From assembly GCA_036677085.1 (NCBI GenBank), contig JAKFFI010000017.1, positions 1 to 64,000 on the forward strand: a stretch of DNA of 64,000 bases. Direction: 5' to 3'. The position numbers and the translations under genes are program-made. This DNA comes from JAGPUQ01 sp036677085. GTDB taxonomy: Bacteria > Pseudomonadota > Gammaproteobacteria > Pseudomonadales > Porticoccaceae. Below, piece after piece: positions 37,375-45,643 of this stretch (positions are counted from its first letter, which is position 1; the number at the start of each line of letters is the position of its first letter). The notes below the pieces were generated by a model, which saw nothing but the letters and a program-made list of their open reading frames with translations, searched no databases and was not told where the DNA came from.

Positions 37375-39579
37375 TCAGTACGTACGCAATTCGCGATTCA
37401 TGCGCGCCGCGCCGGCCTGATCGGCGATGCGCTCAACGCGTACCGCAGCCTGCTTGAACGCCGGCTGGCGCGAGTGCGGATCGAGCAGGCCCAGGGTCAG
37501 GCGGTTCACGCAATCAAAAAAATGAAACGGGATGAACACCATGTCGCGCGGCACGCGCTGGGTCAGCATCGCCATGACCACTGCGTCACCGCGGCGCGAC
37601 ACACAGCGCACATAGTCCTGATGACGGATGCCGAACTCGGCAGCCGCATCGGGATTGATCTCGACAAAGGGAATCGGACTGAATTTGTTGTTGTTGCCGA
37701 CCTTACCGGTGCGGGTACGGGTGTGGAAGTGTTCCACCAGCCGCCCGGTGTTGAGCCAGAACGGAAACTGCGCGTCGGGCCGCTCGTTGTTGTCGACAAA
37801 GGGCAGCGGGATCAACTTGGCGCGACCGTCCGCGTGCAGGAAGCTGCGCGGCTGCGTGTAGAGTCGCACACCGCCCGCGGGTGGCACGCTGCCCGTATCC
37901 CGCTGTTGTTCGGTAAAGGGCCACTGGATACCGCGGCTGTCCTCGATCAGGTCGTGATCCATGCCCGAAATGTCGCACAGGCGGCCCTTCGACAGTTGCG
38001 TCATCTCCGCGAACACTTCCGCCGGCCGCTCCGGGAAATGCACCTTGCCCTCGGGATCAAAGCGTTTCGCGAGCTCGTTGAAGATAGCGAGGTCGGCCTT
38101 GCAGCCTGCGCGCGGCGCCGTGACCTGGCGCACCAGATTGATCCGCCGCTCGGTGTTGGTGAAGGTGCCCTCCTTTTCGGCCCAGACCGCGGCGGGCAGA
38201 TACAGGTGGGCGTACTGGGTGCTCTCCATGTCCTGATAGGAATCCTGCACCACCAGAAATTCGAGTTTCTCGAGCGTCTTGCGGATGCGCGCCGTATTGG
38301 GCATCGAGGTCAGCGGGTTGGTCGCGACCAGCCACAGGCCCTTGATCTGCCCGGTTTCGATGGCGGGAAAAATATCGGTCTGGAACAGCCCGCGTTGTTT
38401 CGGAAAGAACTCCGGATCGACGTTCCAGAACTTGCCGATCTCTTCGCGGTGCTCCGGATTGTCCAGCGCGCGATAGCCGGGCAGGCCGGAGCAGGACGAC
38501 CACTCGCGGGTGCCCATGGCGTTGCACTGGCCGGTGATCGACAGCGCCGTGCCACCCGGTTTGCCGATGTTGCCGGTGAGCAGCGCAAGGTTGTTCATGC
38601 CCACCACGCCGTCGGAGCCGTGGGTGCTCTGGTTGATGCCCATGCACCAGATGTGCATCGCCGCCGGCGCCTTCGCGTACAGGCGCGCGACGTTGCGAAG
38701 GGTGTCCTCGTCGATGCCGCAGATTTTTGCCGCCGTGGTCGGATCCCACTTCGCGACCTCGGCGCGCAGGTCGTCGATCCCGGTGGTGTTGGCGGCGAGG
38801 TAATCGCGATCTTCCAGCCCTTCAGCGAGGATCACGTGCATCAGCGCGTTCTGCAGCACGACATCGGTGCCGGGGCGAATCGGCAGATGGATGTCGGCGA
38901 ACTGCGCCAGCATGGTCACCCGCGGATCGATGACGATCAGCGGAAACTTGCGTTTCTCCAGCGCCTCTTTCAATCGCCAGTAGATGATGGGGTGCTGCTC
39001 GGGCAGGTTGGAGCCCCAGGCCAGCAGACAGTGGGTGTGTTCGAAATCGCCGTAGCAGCCGGGCGGGCCGTCGGAACCGAAGGAGCGCTTGTAGCCGGAC
39101 ACCGCGGAGGCCATGCACAGCGTGGTGTTGCCGTCGTAGTTGTTGGTGCCGATCAGCCCGCGCGTCAGTTTGCCGAGGGTGTAGAACTCCTCGGTGAGGA
39201 TCTGGCCGGTGGACACCACGGCAAACGCATCGCGGCCATGCTGACCCTGGATGCGGCGGATCTCGCTCGCCATATGGTCGAGGGCGTTGTCCCAGGTGGT
39301 CGGCGCATAGGGTTCGCCGATATGGCGGCGCAGCAGCGGTTCGTTGCCGCGACCCTGGGCGTCGAACAGTTCGTGCTCGAACATGCCTTTCAGACACAGC
39401 TTGCCGCGATTGACATCGGCTCCGCCGACACCGCGCGAGGCGACCACCTTGCCGTCGGCGTTCTTGCCCACCTCGATGGCGCAGCCGGTGGAGCAGTAGC
39501 CGCAGGTGGTGTAGGTCCAGGTCGCGACTTCCTTGTCGGCGATGGCGACGGGGTTCTTGGCATGGCGACCGAACAGCAT
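37375..39579 (-). CDS. nasA: Assimilatory nitrate reductase, molybdopterin catalytic subunit
   Basis: 734 residues. Reduces nitrate to nitrite in the cytoplasm. N-terminal 4Fe-4S motif CGYCSTGC with Cys26, Cys29, Cys33 and Cys62 (GKLCLKG); the molybdenum ligand is probably Cys155 in NTTLCMASAV followed by the nitrate-reductase hallmark SGYKRSFGSDGPPGCYGDFE. MGINQSTHGSDGVVGMNNLALLTGNIGKPG and the C-terminal molydopterin dinucleotide-binding region (FWLNTGRLVEHFHT) are intact. No Tat twin-arginine signal, so cytoplasmic. The chain ends without the C-terminal 2Fe-2S (BFD) domain found in many proteobacterial NasA proteins. GAGGCG before the ATG. Confidence 0.94.
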   Translation of the reverse strand: MLFGRHAKNPVAIADKEVATWTYTTCGYCSTGCAIEVGKNADGKVVASRGVGGADVNRGKLCLKGMFEHELFDAQGRGNEPLLRRHIGEPYAPTTWDNALDHMASEIRRIQGQHGRDAFAVVSTGQILTEEFYTLGKLTRGLIGTNNYDGNTTLCMASAVSGYKRSFGSDGPPGCYGDFEHTHCLLAWGSNLPEQHPIIYWRLKEALEKRKFPLIVIDPRVTMLAQFADIHLPIRPGTDVVLQNALMHVILAEGLEDRDYLAANTTGIDDLRAEVAKWDPTTAAKICGIDEDTLRNVARLYAKAPAAMHIWCMGINQSTHGSDGVVGMNNLALLTGNIGKPGGTALSITGQCNAMGTREWSSCSGLPGYRALDNPEHREEIGKFWNVDPEFFPKQRGLFQTDIFPAIETGQIKGLWLVATNPLTSMPNTARIRKTLEKLEFLVVQDSYQDMESTQYAHLYLPAAVWAEKEGTFTNTERRINLVRQVTAPRAGCKADLAIFNELAKRFDPEGKVHFPERPAEVFAEMTQLSKGRLCDISGMDHDLIEDSRGIQWPFTEQQRDTGSVPPAGGVRLYTQPRSFLHADGRAKLIPLPFVDNNERPDAQFPFWLNTGRLVEHFHTRTRTGKVGNNNKFSPIPFVEINPDAAAEFGIRHQDYVRCVSRRGDAVVMAMLTQRVPRDMVFIPFHFFDCVNRLTLGLLDPHSRQPAFKQAAVRVERIADQAGAARMNRELRTY

Positions 39580-39587
39580 GCGCGCCT

Positions 39588-40553
39588 CTACGAATCCAGG
39601 GTCAGGGTGCCTTGCGTTACCAGCACCGTATCGCCGCCGACTCGCAGCATGACGGGCCGGTCGCGGCGTTTGTCGATTTCGATATGCAGCAGACTGCGCC
39701 GGGTTTCCGGCGTGCCGCGGTCGATGGTGAAGGTGTAGGTGCCCTCTCGGATATGGGCGTGGTCGGCCAGATACCCGGCAAAACAGGGCATCACCGAACC
39801 GATCGGCGGATCGCTGCGCGGCCCGATGGCAGGGCCCAGCAGACGGCCGTGAAAGTCGGCATCGCGGGTGCGGGTGCGGCCGCTGAACAGAAAGATCTCC
39901 TGCGCCGCCAGTGCCGGCGCACCGGACCGACTCCAGGCTTCGAGATTGAAGCGCGCCTTTTCGACCGCTTCCTGGGACAGGATGGGCACGATCAGATAGG
40001 GCGCCTCAATACTGGCCAGCCGGGTGCCGAACAGCCGGGTGTCGATCTCCCGCTCCGGCAGCGACAACAGCGCCGCGAGCTCGGCATTGGTGGGCGTGTA
40101 GCGGTCCAGTACCGGATTGACCCGCAAACTGAACTGCACGAAGCAGGCATTGCCGCGCGCCGGACCCAGGTTGACGGAGATGGCGCCGCTGTTCTGGACG
40201 AAGGTCAAGGGCAGTGGACGTTCCCCCAAGGGACCGAGCCCGGTGTCCAGCAGCACCCGCGCTACCGCGAGCATCGGATGCCCGGCGAAACCCACCTCCC
40301 CCGCCGGAGTGAACACCCGCAACCGGAACCGCTGTGGCGGAGTAGCTGGGCTGGTGCTGGAAGCCGTATCGGAAACAGTGCCGGAAACAGTGTCGGGATA
40401 GACGAACACGGTTTCCGACAGATTCAGCTCGCGCGCAATGGCCGGCAGCGACGCCTCGGGAATCGCGGCCGCCTCGGGAAAAACGGCAATCGGCGCACCC
40501 TGAAAGGCGCGGTCGGTGAATACATCAGCAGTGTAAAAGCGATACTGCGCCAT
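39588..40553 (-). CDS. PhzF-family isomerase/epimerase-like protein
   Basis: 321 residues from ATG 40553. PhzF-fold (diaminopimelate-epimerase-like) protein: MAQYRFYTADVFTDRAFQGAPIAVF is the typical start, the catalytic glutamate is in LNLSETVFVY, FTPAGEVGFAGHPMLA is the second signature, and the C-terminal half has GSVMPCFAGYLADH. Between them is a short Ser/Thr-rich insert (VSGTVSDTASSTS) encoded by an imperfect repeat. PhzF isomerises an acid in phenazine synthesis, but most homologues have unknown substrates. Odd position: 4 bases after nirD and 8 bases before nasA, inside the nitrate operon. Confidence 0.88.
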   Translation of the reverse strand: MAQYRFYTADVFTDRAFQGAPIAVFPEAAAIPEASLPAIARELNLSETVFVYPDTVSGTVSDTASSTSPATPPQRFRLRVFTPAGEVGFAGHPMLAVARVLLDTGLGPLGERPLPLTFVQNSGAISVNLGPARGNACFVQFSLRVNPVLDRYTPTNAELAALLSLPEREIDTRLFGTRLASIEAPYLIVPILSQEAVEKARFNLEAWSRSGAPALAAQEIFLFSGRTRTRDADFHGRLLGPAIGPRSDPPIGSVMPCFAGYLADHAHIREGTYTFTIDRGTPETRRSLLHIEIDKRRDRPVMLRVGGDTVLVTQGTLTLDS

Positions 40554-40557
40554 GGTC

Positions 40558-40965
40558 TCAGCACTTCCTCCCGGATGTGGCGACCAATACGCGACCGTCG
40601 CTGACCCGCACGGCATAGGTAGCGATGCGCACCGCGTCATCCTCGAAGCAGCGTCCGTCGCGCAGACTGAAGTGTTGTTTCAGCACCGGCGAGGCGACCG
40701 CCGGCTCGCCCTGGATATGACACAGGATGCCGCGCCCCAGCACATTGGCGCGACTGAAGGGATCCCGATTGGCCACCGCGTAGATCTCTGTCGAATCCTC
40801 GATGCGAAACAGCGCGATCTGACACTCGCTCGACGTGCCTTCGTCGAGCAGCGCGGCCACTCCGGCGTCGAACGGCAGATCGTCGAGGGCGCAGACATCC
40901 ACCCAGCGCGGCGTATCCGGAGCTGGTTTGGCAGGGGCGGGACCGGTGTGGGTCAAACTGCTCAC
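40558..40965 (-). CDS. nirD: Nitrite reductase small subunit (Rieske-fold)
   Basis: 135 residues from GTG 40965, which overlaps the nirB stop (GTGA). Small subunit of assimilatory NADH-dependent nitrite reductase, Rieske-type fold lacking the Fe-S ligands: only Cys in CALDD, ECQIAL and ILCHIQGEPAVASPVLKQHFSL are seen, with no CxH pairs. FRIEDSTEIYAVANRDPFSRANVLGRG is the family core. It partners NirB, the large siroheme subunit. A 30-residue Pro/Ala-rich head precedes the domain. Confidence 0.92.
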   Translation of the reverse strand: MSSLTHTGPAPAKPAPDTPRWVDVCALDDLPFDAGVAALLDEGTSSECQIALFRIEDSTEIYAVANRDPFSRANVLGRGILCHIQGEPAVASPVLKQHFSLRDGRCFEDDAVRIATYAVRVSDGRVLVATSGRKC

Positions 40966-43493
40966 GCCGGCTCCACCTCGCGTTCCTCTTCGCGCGCCGG
41001 CCGAATCTGGTCGCGCTCGCGCACAAATACCACTTGTTCGTCGCTGCGATTGCTGTTGACGAAAGGCCGGAACAGTTTGAGTTTTTCCGGATCCTCGATG
41101 GCGGTCTTCCATTCGCACTGATAGGTGTCGATCACCGCCGCCATTTCGGCTTCCATCTGCGCGCCGATGCCGAGGCAGTCCTCGATCACCACGCGGCGCA
41201 GGTAATCGAGCCCGCCTTCGAGATTGTCCAGCCAGGTCGCGGTGCGTTGCAGCCGATCGGCGGTTTTCACGTAGAACATCAGAAAACGGTCGATGTAGCG
41301 GATCAGCGTCGCCTTATCGAGATCGGTGGCGAACAGATCGGCGTGGCGCGGCCGCATGCCGCCGTTGCCGCAGACATACAGGTTCCAGCCATGCTCGGTG
41401 GCGATCACGCCCACATCCTTGCTCTGTGCCTCGGCACATTCGCGGGTGCAGCCCGACACCGCGAGCTTGAGCTTGTGGGGTGAACGCAGGCCCTTGTAGC
41501 GATGTTCGATTTCGAGCGCGAGGCCGACGCTGTCATCGACGCCATAGCGGCACCAGGTGCTGCCGACGCAGGATTTCACCGTGCGCACGGATTTGCCGTA
41601 GGCGTGGCCGGTCTCGAAACCGGCGTCGATCAACTCGCGCCAGATAGCGGGCAGCTGCTCCAGGCGGGCGCCGAACAAATCGATGCGCTGGCCGCCGGTG
41701 ATCTTGGTGTAGAGGTCATATTTGGCGGCGACCTGACCGAGCGCGATCAGCTTGGCCGGCGTCACTTCGCCGCCGGCGATGCGGGGCACCACCGAGTAGG
41801 TACCATTCTTTTGCAGGTTACCCAGGTAGCGGTCATTGGTGTCCTGCAAGCCCAGGTGCTGGGGTTTGAGCACATGGTCGTTCCAGCAGGAGGCGAGGAT
41901 GGACGCTACCGCCGGCTTGCAGATATCGCAGCCACCCGGGCCTTTGCCGTGCCGGGTCAGCAAGTCCTGGAAGCTGCGGATAGCGCCCATCCGTACCAGG
42001 TGATAGAGCTCCTGCCGCGTATGGGCGAAGTGTTCGCAGAGGTCGGTGCACACTTCCATGCCGAGTTTGGAGAGCTCGGCATTGAGCACCTGGCCCACCA
42101 GCGCGACGCAGCCACCGCAGCCGGTGCCGGCCTTGGTGCATTCCTTGAGGGCACCGACGGTGGTGGCGCCCGCGCCCACCGCCGCGCACAGGCCACCCTT
42201 GGTGACATTGTGGCAGGAGCAGATCTGCGCCGTGTCCGGCAGTGCCGCGACGCCGAGTCCAAATGCCGGAGCGCCATCGCGTTGCGGCAGTATCAGCGCA
42301 TCCGGAAATTCCGGCAGCGCCATGTCGTTGAGCTTGAGTTGCAGCAGATTGCCGTAATCCTCGGCATCGCCCACCAGTACCGCGCCCAACAGGCGGGTGT
42401 TGTCGGCATTGACGACGATTTTCTTGTAGACCTCGCGCACGCCGTCGACATAGGTGTATTCGCGCGCACCCGGGGCAGTGCCGTGCGCGTCGCCGATGCT
42501 CGCCACATCCACGCCCATGAGCTTGAGCTTGGTGCTCATATCGGCGCCGGTAAAAACGCTGTCGCTGCCGGCAATGTGCTCGGCCGCGACGCTCGCCATC
42601 CGATAGCCCGGCGCCACCAGACCGAAAATGCGGCCGCTCCAGAGGGCACACTCGCCAATCGCGTAGATATCGGAATCCGAGGTGCAGCAGTGGTCGTCGA
42701 TCACGATGCCGCCGCGCTCACCCACTTCGAGGCCGAACTCGCGCGCAAGCTGATCGCGCGGCCGGATGCCGGCGGAAAACAACAGGATATCGGTTTCGAT
42801 TTCGCTGCCGTCGGCGAACCGCATTTTGTGCACATGCTCGGCGCCGGCTTCGATCGCCTGGGTATTTTTCCCGGTATGAACATCGACGCCCAGCGCCTCG
42901 ATCTTGCTGCGCAGCAGCGCGCCGCCGCCCGCGTCCACCTGCACCGCCATCAGGCGCGGGGCGAATTCCACCACATGGGTCTTGAGTCCCAGATCCTTCA
43001 GTGCCTTGGCAGCTTCCAGTCCCAGCAGGCCGCCGCCGATCACGACGCCCACGCGGGCGGTTGCACTGGCGGCGCGAATGGCTTCGAGATCGGCGATGGT
43101 GCGGTACACAAAACAGTTGGCCCGGTCGTGGCCGGGAATCGGCGGCACGAAAGGGTATGAGCCGGTGGCCAGAACCAGTTTGTCGTAACGCACCACGGCG
43201 CCGCTCTGCGCGGTAACGGTTTTCGCGACGCGGTCGATGGCGACGGCGGGATCTCCCGTCAGCACCCGGATACCGTGCTGCGCATAGAAGTCGGGTGCGA
43301 CCAGTGACAGCTCATCCGCGCTGCGGCCGCTGAAAAACTCGGTGAGGTGCACGCGGTCGTAGGCGACCCGGGATTCCTCGCAAAAGGCGACGATGTCGCA
43401 GCGGTCGGCCGCCGGGCCGGTGACCACGGCTTCCAGAAAGCGGTGGCCGACCATACCGTTGCCGATTACCACCAGTTTCACTTTGTCATTCAT
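40962..43493 (-). CDS. nirB: Assimilatory NAD(P)H nitrite reductase, large subunit
   Basis: 843 residues, full family length. Reduces nitrite to ammonium using NADH through FAD, Fe-S and siroheme. Domain order: FAD/NAD-binding (VVIGNGMVGHRFLEA at the start; VVIGGGLLGLEAAKAL), 2Fe-2S BFD-like domain (ICSCHNVTKGGLCAAV...GCGGC), nitrite/sulfite reductase ferredoxin half-domain, and 4Fe-4S/siroheme domain with CVGSTWC and GCTRECAEAQSKDVG. First gene of the operon; a sigma54-type promoter lies about 160 bases upstream. Siroheme comes through CobA at the operon's far end. Start supported by tight coupling only to the leader; SD is weak. Confidence 0.96.
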   Translation of the reverse strand: MNDKVKLVVIGNGMVGHRFLEAVVTGPAADRCDIVAFCEESRVAYDRVHLTEFFSGRSADELSLVAPDFYAQHGIRVLTGDPAVAIDRVAKTVTAQSGAVVRYDKLVLATGSYPFVPPIPGHDRANCFVYRTIADLEAIRAASATARVGVVIGGGLLGLEAAKALKDLGLKTHVVEFAPRLMAVQVDAGGGALLRSKIEALGVDVHTGKNTQAIEAGAEHVHKMRFADGSEIETDILLFSAGIRPRDQLAREFGLEVGERGGIVIDDHCCTSDSDIYAIGECALWSGRIFGLVAPGYRMASVAAEHIAGSDSVFTGADMSTKLKLMGVDVASIGDAHGTAPGAREYTYVDGVREVYKKIVVNADNTRLLGAVLVGDAEDYGNLLQLKLNDMALPEFPDALILPQRDGAPAFGLGVAALPDTAQICSCHNVTKGGLCAAVGAGATTVGALKECTKAGTGCGGCVALVGQVLNAELSKLGMEVCTDLCEHFAHTRQELYHLVRMGAIRSFQDLLTRHGKGPGGCDICKPAVASILASCWNDHVLKPQHLGLQDTNDRYLGNLQKNGTYSVVPRIAGGEVTPAKLIALGQVAAKYDLYTKITGGQRIDLFGARLEQLPAIWRELIDAGFETGHAYGKSVRTVKSCVGSTWCRYGVDDSVGLALEIEHRYKGLRSPHKLKLAVSGCTRECAEAQSKDVGVIATEHGWNLYVCGNGGMRPRHADLFATDLDKATLIRYIDRFLMFYVKTADRLQRTATWLDNLEGGLDYLRRVVIEDCLGIGAQMEAEMAAVIDTYQCEWKTAIEDPEKLKLFRPFVNSNRSDEQVVFVRERDQIRPAREEEREVEPA

Positions 43494-43654
43494 GCATCAA
43501 ACCCCGTTCACCTGTGTTTCACCTGTACTCGCATTTCAGCTGTACGCGACTCGCGCTACCGGCCGTTCGGGATCCGGCTCATGAACGTCCTGCGAGTCGT
43601 CGCGGCAATGTTCAGCGGCAATGCTCAGCAGCCTGCCAGCCCCAATATTCATGA

Positions 43655-43670
43655 GGCAGGTTCTATGCCA
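43655..43670 (-). promoter_or_regulatory. Putative sigma54 promoter of the nirB operon
   Basis: Minus strand TGGCATAGAACCTGCC: the invariant GG and GC are exactly ten bases apart as in sigma54 -24/-12 promoters; the -24 half is TGGCAT (consensus TGGCAC) and the -12 half CTGCC (consensus TTGCA). Transcription would begin near 43,644, leaving a leader of about 150 nt before nirB. Confidence 0.6.
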
Positions 43671-43980
43671 TTAATCGGGCATGGCGCTGACCGGGACCCA
43701 AAGCGGTGCGCCGACGCACTTCGCTCACGGGATGCCGGGTCGGCAGGACGCCATCGGGGCCCCACAAAAACATTTTTGCGCCCGCTCGCAGTGCGCCGTG
43801 GCGGAAAACCCGGGGTTTTGCGCCTCTCCGTGGGGCATGCGCGGCGCGAAATAGCTGCCCTATCCTGGTGCTGGTCGTGCCCGACCGCGGCAGTAGCACG
43901 GCCGTGAGTCCGCGCCTGCACCTTGCTTTTGCGGTGCCCCGCGCCAAAGCGGAGCATCCACAGCCGCTCGCGCCCGAAAC

Positions 43981-43996
43981 TGGCATGTGGGTTGCA
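43981..43996 (+). promoter_or_regulatory. Putative sigma54 promoter of the NarK-type transporter gene
   Basis: Plus strand TGGCATGTGGGTTGCA: the GG and GC are ten bases apart and the -12 half TTGCA is perfect, so this is the closest of the four sigma54 sites to consensus in its -12 half. The start would fall near 44,008, about 40 bases before the ATG. Confidence 0.7.
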
Positions 43997-44047
43997 CTGC
44001 ATGGCTGTCGGCGAGTCATCGCACTGTTGTAGCCCCACGGAGTACCC

Positions 44048-45538
44048 ATGTCGGAAAAACGGCCGGAAAGACCATCGGAAAAACTCAATCTGCTGTCCTT
44101 CAAGGGCAACATGCGCATCCTGCACACCACCTGGATCGCGTTTTTCATTTCCTTTGCGGTCTGGTTCAACCACGCACCCCTGATGGTGGTGATCCGTCAG
44201 GTGTTTCACCTCTCGGATCAAGAGGTGGGCGTACTGCTGATCCTCAATGTCGCCCTGACCATTCCGGCGCGCATTCTGGTGGGCATGCTGGTGGACCGTT
44301 ATGGTCCACGCCTGATGTTTTCCGGCATCCTGATTCTTTCCGGCGCGCTGTGCTTTCTGTTCGCCGCCGCGCAGAACTTTCAGCAGCTCGCGCTGGCCCG
44401 GTTTCTGCTCGGCTTCGTCGGCGCCGGATTCGTGGTCGGCATCCGCATGATCGGGGAATGGTTTCCGGCCCGGCAGACCGGCGCGGCCCAAGGTATCTAC
44501 GGCGGCTGGGGCAACTTCGGATCGGCGGCCTCGGCGATGCTGCTGCCCGGTCTCGCGCTCTGGATCGGCGGCGACAACGGCTGGCGCTACGCCATCGCCA
44601 GCACCGGGCTGATCGCGATTCTGTACGGCACCTTTTACTTTTTTGCGGTCAGCAATACACCCAAGGGATCGACCTACTTCAAACCCAAAAAGATGGGCGC
44701 GATGGAAGTCACCAGCCGCGGCGATTTCGTACTGTACCTGCTGATGAGCGCACCCATTTATGGGGCGCTCGCCCTGCTCACCTGGAAGCTGTCGCCCGCC
44801 AACATGAAGTGGTTCGGCGCGACCGCGACCTACGCCATCTACGCTGTGATCGCCGCGCTCTACAGCTACCAGGCATTTCACATCTATCTGGTCAACAGGG
44901 ACATTTTCACCAAACCCGTGCCGGAGATGTTCCGCTACCAATTCCGTCAGGTCGCGATTCTCGATCTGGCTTATCTGGTGACCTTTGGCTCCGAACTCGC
45001 GCTGGTTTCCATGTTGCCGCTGTTCTACGTCGACACCTTCGGCCTGTCCGCGGTCCACGCCGGCCTGGTGGCGGGAGCCTATCCGGTGATGAACCTGATC
45101 GCGCGCCCGGGCGGCGGCATCCTGAGCGACCGCATCGGGCGCAAGCGCTCTCTGGTGATCCTGTTTGCCGGCATGACGCTGAGTTTTGGCCTGCTCGGGC
45201 AGGTGGAGGCAACCTGGGCGGTGCCCCTGGTGGTCGCGGTGACGCTGCTGTGCGGGCTGTTCGCCAAGGCCGGCTCCGGCGCCGTGTTCGCCATGGTGCC
45301 CCTGATCCAGCGCCGCATGACCGGCCAGATCGCGGGTATGGCGGGAGCCTACGGCAACGTCGGCGGGCTGGTGTTTCTGACCGTGCTGTCGTTCGTATCG
45401 CCGCAGATGTTCTTCCTGGTGATCGCCGGCACCGCCGGGCTGGCGCTGCTGCTGATGCTGTTGCTGCTGGTCGAACCCCGGGGCAAAACGGCGGAAGTTC
45501 TGGAAGACGGCACCGTGCAGCTGATCGAAGTAAGCTGA
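44048..45538 (+). CDS. narK: NarK-type nitrate/nitrite MFS transporter
   Basis: 496 residues, about twelve transmembrane helices. Motifs: WIAFFISFAVWFNHAPLMVVI (helix 1), PARILVGMLVDRYGPRLMF (MFS motif A), FLLGFVGAGFVVGIRMIGEWFPARQTGAAQGIYGGWGNFG (nitrate signature 1 with the conserved Arg-rich face and Gly-rich helix 5), and RPGGGILSDRIGRKRS, AGAYGNVGGLVF (signature 2). Imports nitrate and/or exports nitrite across the inner membrane. GGAG in front of the ATG. The symbol is used loosely; it may equally be called nasA/nrtP-type in other schemes. Upstream lies a sigma54 site; divergent from nirB. Confidence 0.93.
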   Translation: MSEKRPERPSEKLNLLSFKGNMRILHTTWIAFFISFAVWFNHAPLMVVIRQVFHLSDQEVGVLLILNVALTIPARILVGMLVDRYGPRLMFSGILILSGALCFLFAAAQNFQQLALARFLLGFVGAGFVVGIRMIGEWFPARQTGAAQGIYGGWGNFGSAASAMLLPGLALWIGGDNGWRYAIASTGLIAILYGTFYFFAVSNTPKGSTYFKPKKMGAMEVTSRGDFVLYLLMSAPIYGALALLTWKLSPANMKWFGATATYAIYAVIAALYSYQAFHIYLVNRDIFTKPVPEMFRYQFRQVAILDLAYLVTFGSELALVSMLPLFYVDTFGLSAVHAGLVAGAYPVMNLIARPGGGILSDRIGRKRSLVILFAGMTLSFGLLGQVEATWAVPLVVAVTLLCGLFAKAGSGAVFAMVPLIQRRMTGQIAGMAGAYGNVGGLVFLTVLSFVSPQMFFLVIAGTAGLALLLMLLLLVEPRGKTAEVLEDGTVQLIEVS

Positions 45539-45558
45539 CGAGCCGGTGCGGGCCTCTG

Positions 45559-45594
45559 CGGGGACTGGCGTCGCACCAGACCGGACAGTCCCCG
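45559..45594 (+). terminator. Possible hairpin terminator after the nitrate transporter gene
   Basis: Perfect 9-bp inverted repeat cggggactg / cagtccccg with an 18-base loop, 20 bases after the stop. No T-run follows, so termination is only possible; it could be a Rho-assisted or stabilising hairpin. Confidence 0.3.
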
Positions 45595-45643
45595 TTGCCG
45601 CCGCACCATCAGGGTTCATAGCGTCCCGGAGCACCCCACAATC

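Larger units (their letters stand above)
43494..44047. other. Divergent control region between nirB and the nitrate transporter gene
   Basis: 554 bases with no convincing gene; both outward promoters lie here (see 43655-43670 and 43981-43996). Also present is the dyad tgcacc-10 bases-ggtgcc (43917-43938), about 45 bases upstream of the transporter promoter, which resembles NtrC half-sites but with a spacing longer than the textbook operator. In the nirB leader I see no U-tract terminator, unlike the nrtA and porin leaders. Much of the middle is GC-rich and featureless. Confidence 0.6.

Noticed and set aside
43865..43880. tggtgctggtcgtgcc as another sigma54 promoter
   Set aside because: GG and GC spacing is right, but both halves depart from TGGCAC and TTGCA and a better site is 115 bases closer to the gene.
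43347..43907. A 186-codon plus-strand frame across the nirB start and its control region
   Set aside because: Half of it is antisense to nirB and the rest shows no domain, signal or ribosome site.
43917..43938. tgcacc-ggtgcc dyad as an NtrC site
   Set aside because: The half-sites fit but spacing is about five bases too long for the usual operator; kept only as a hint.
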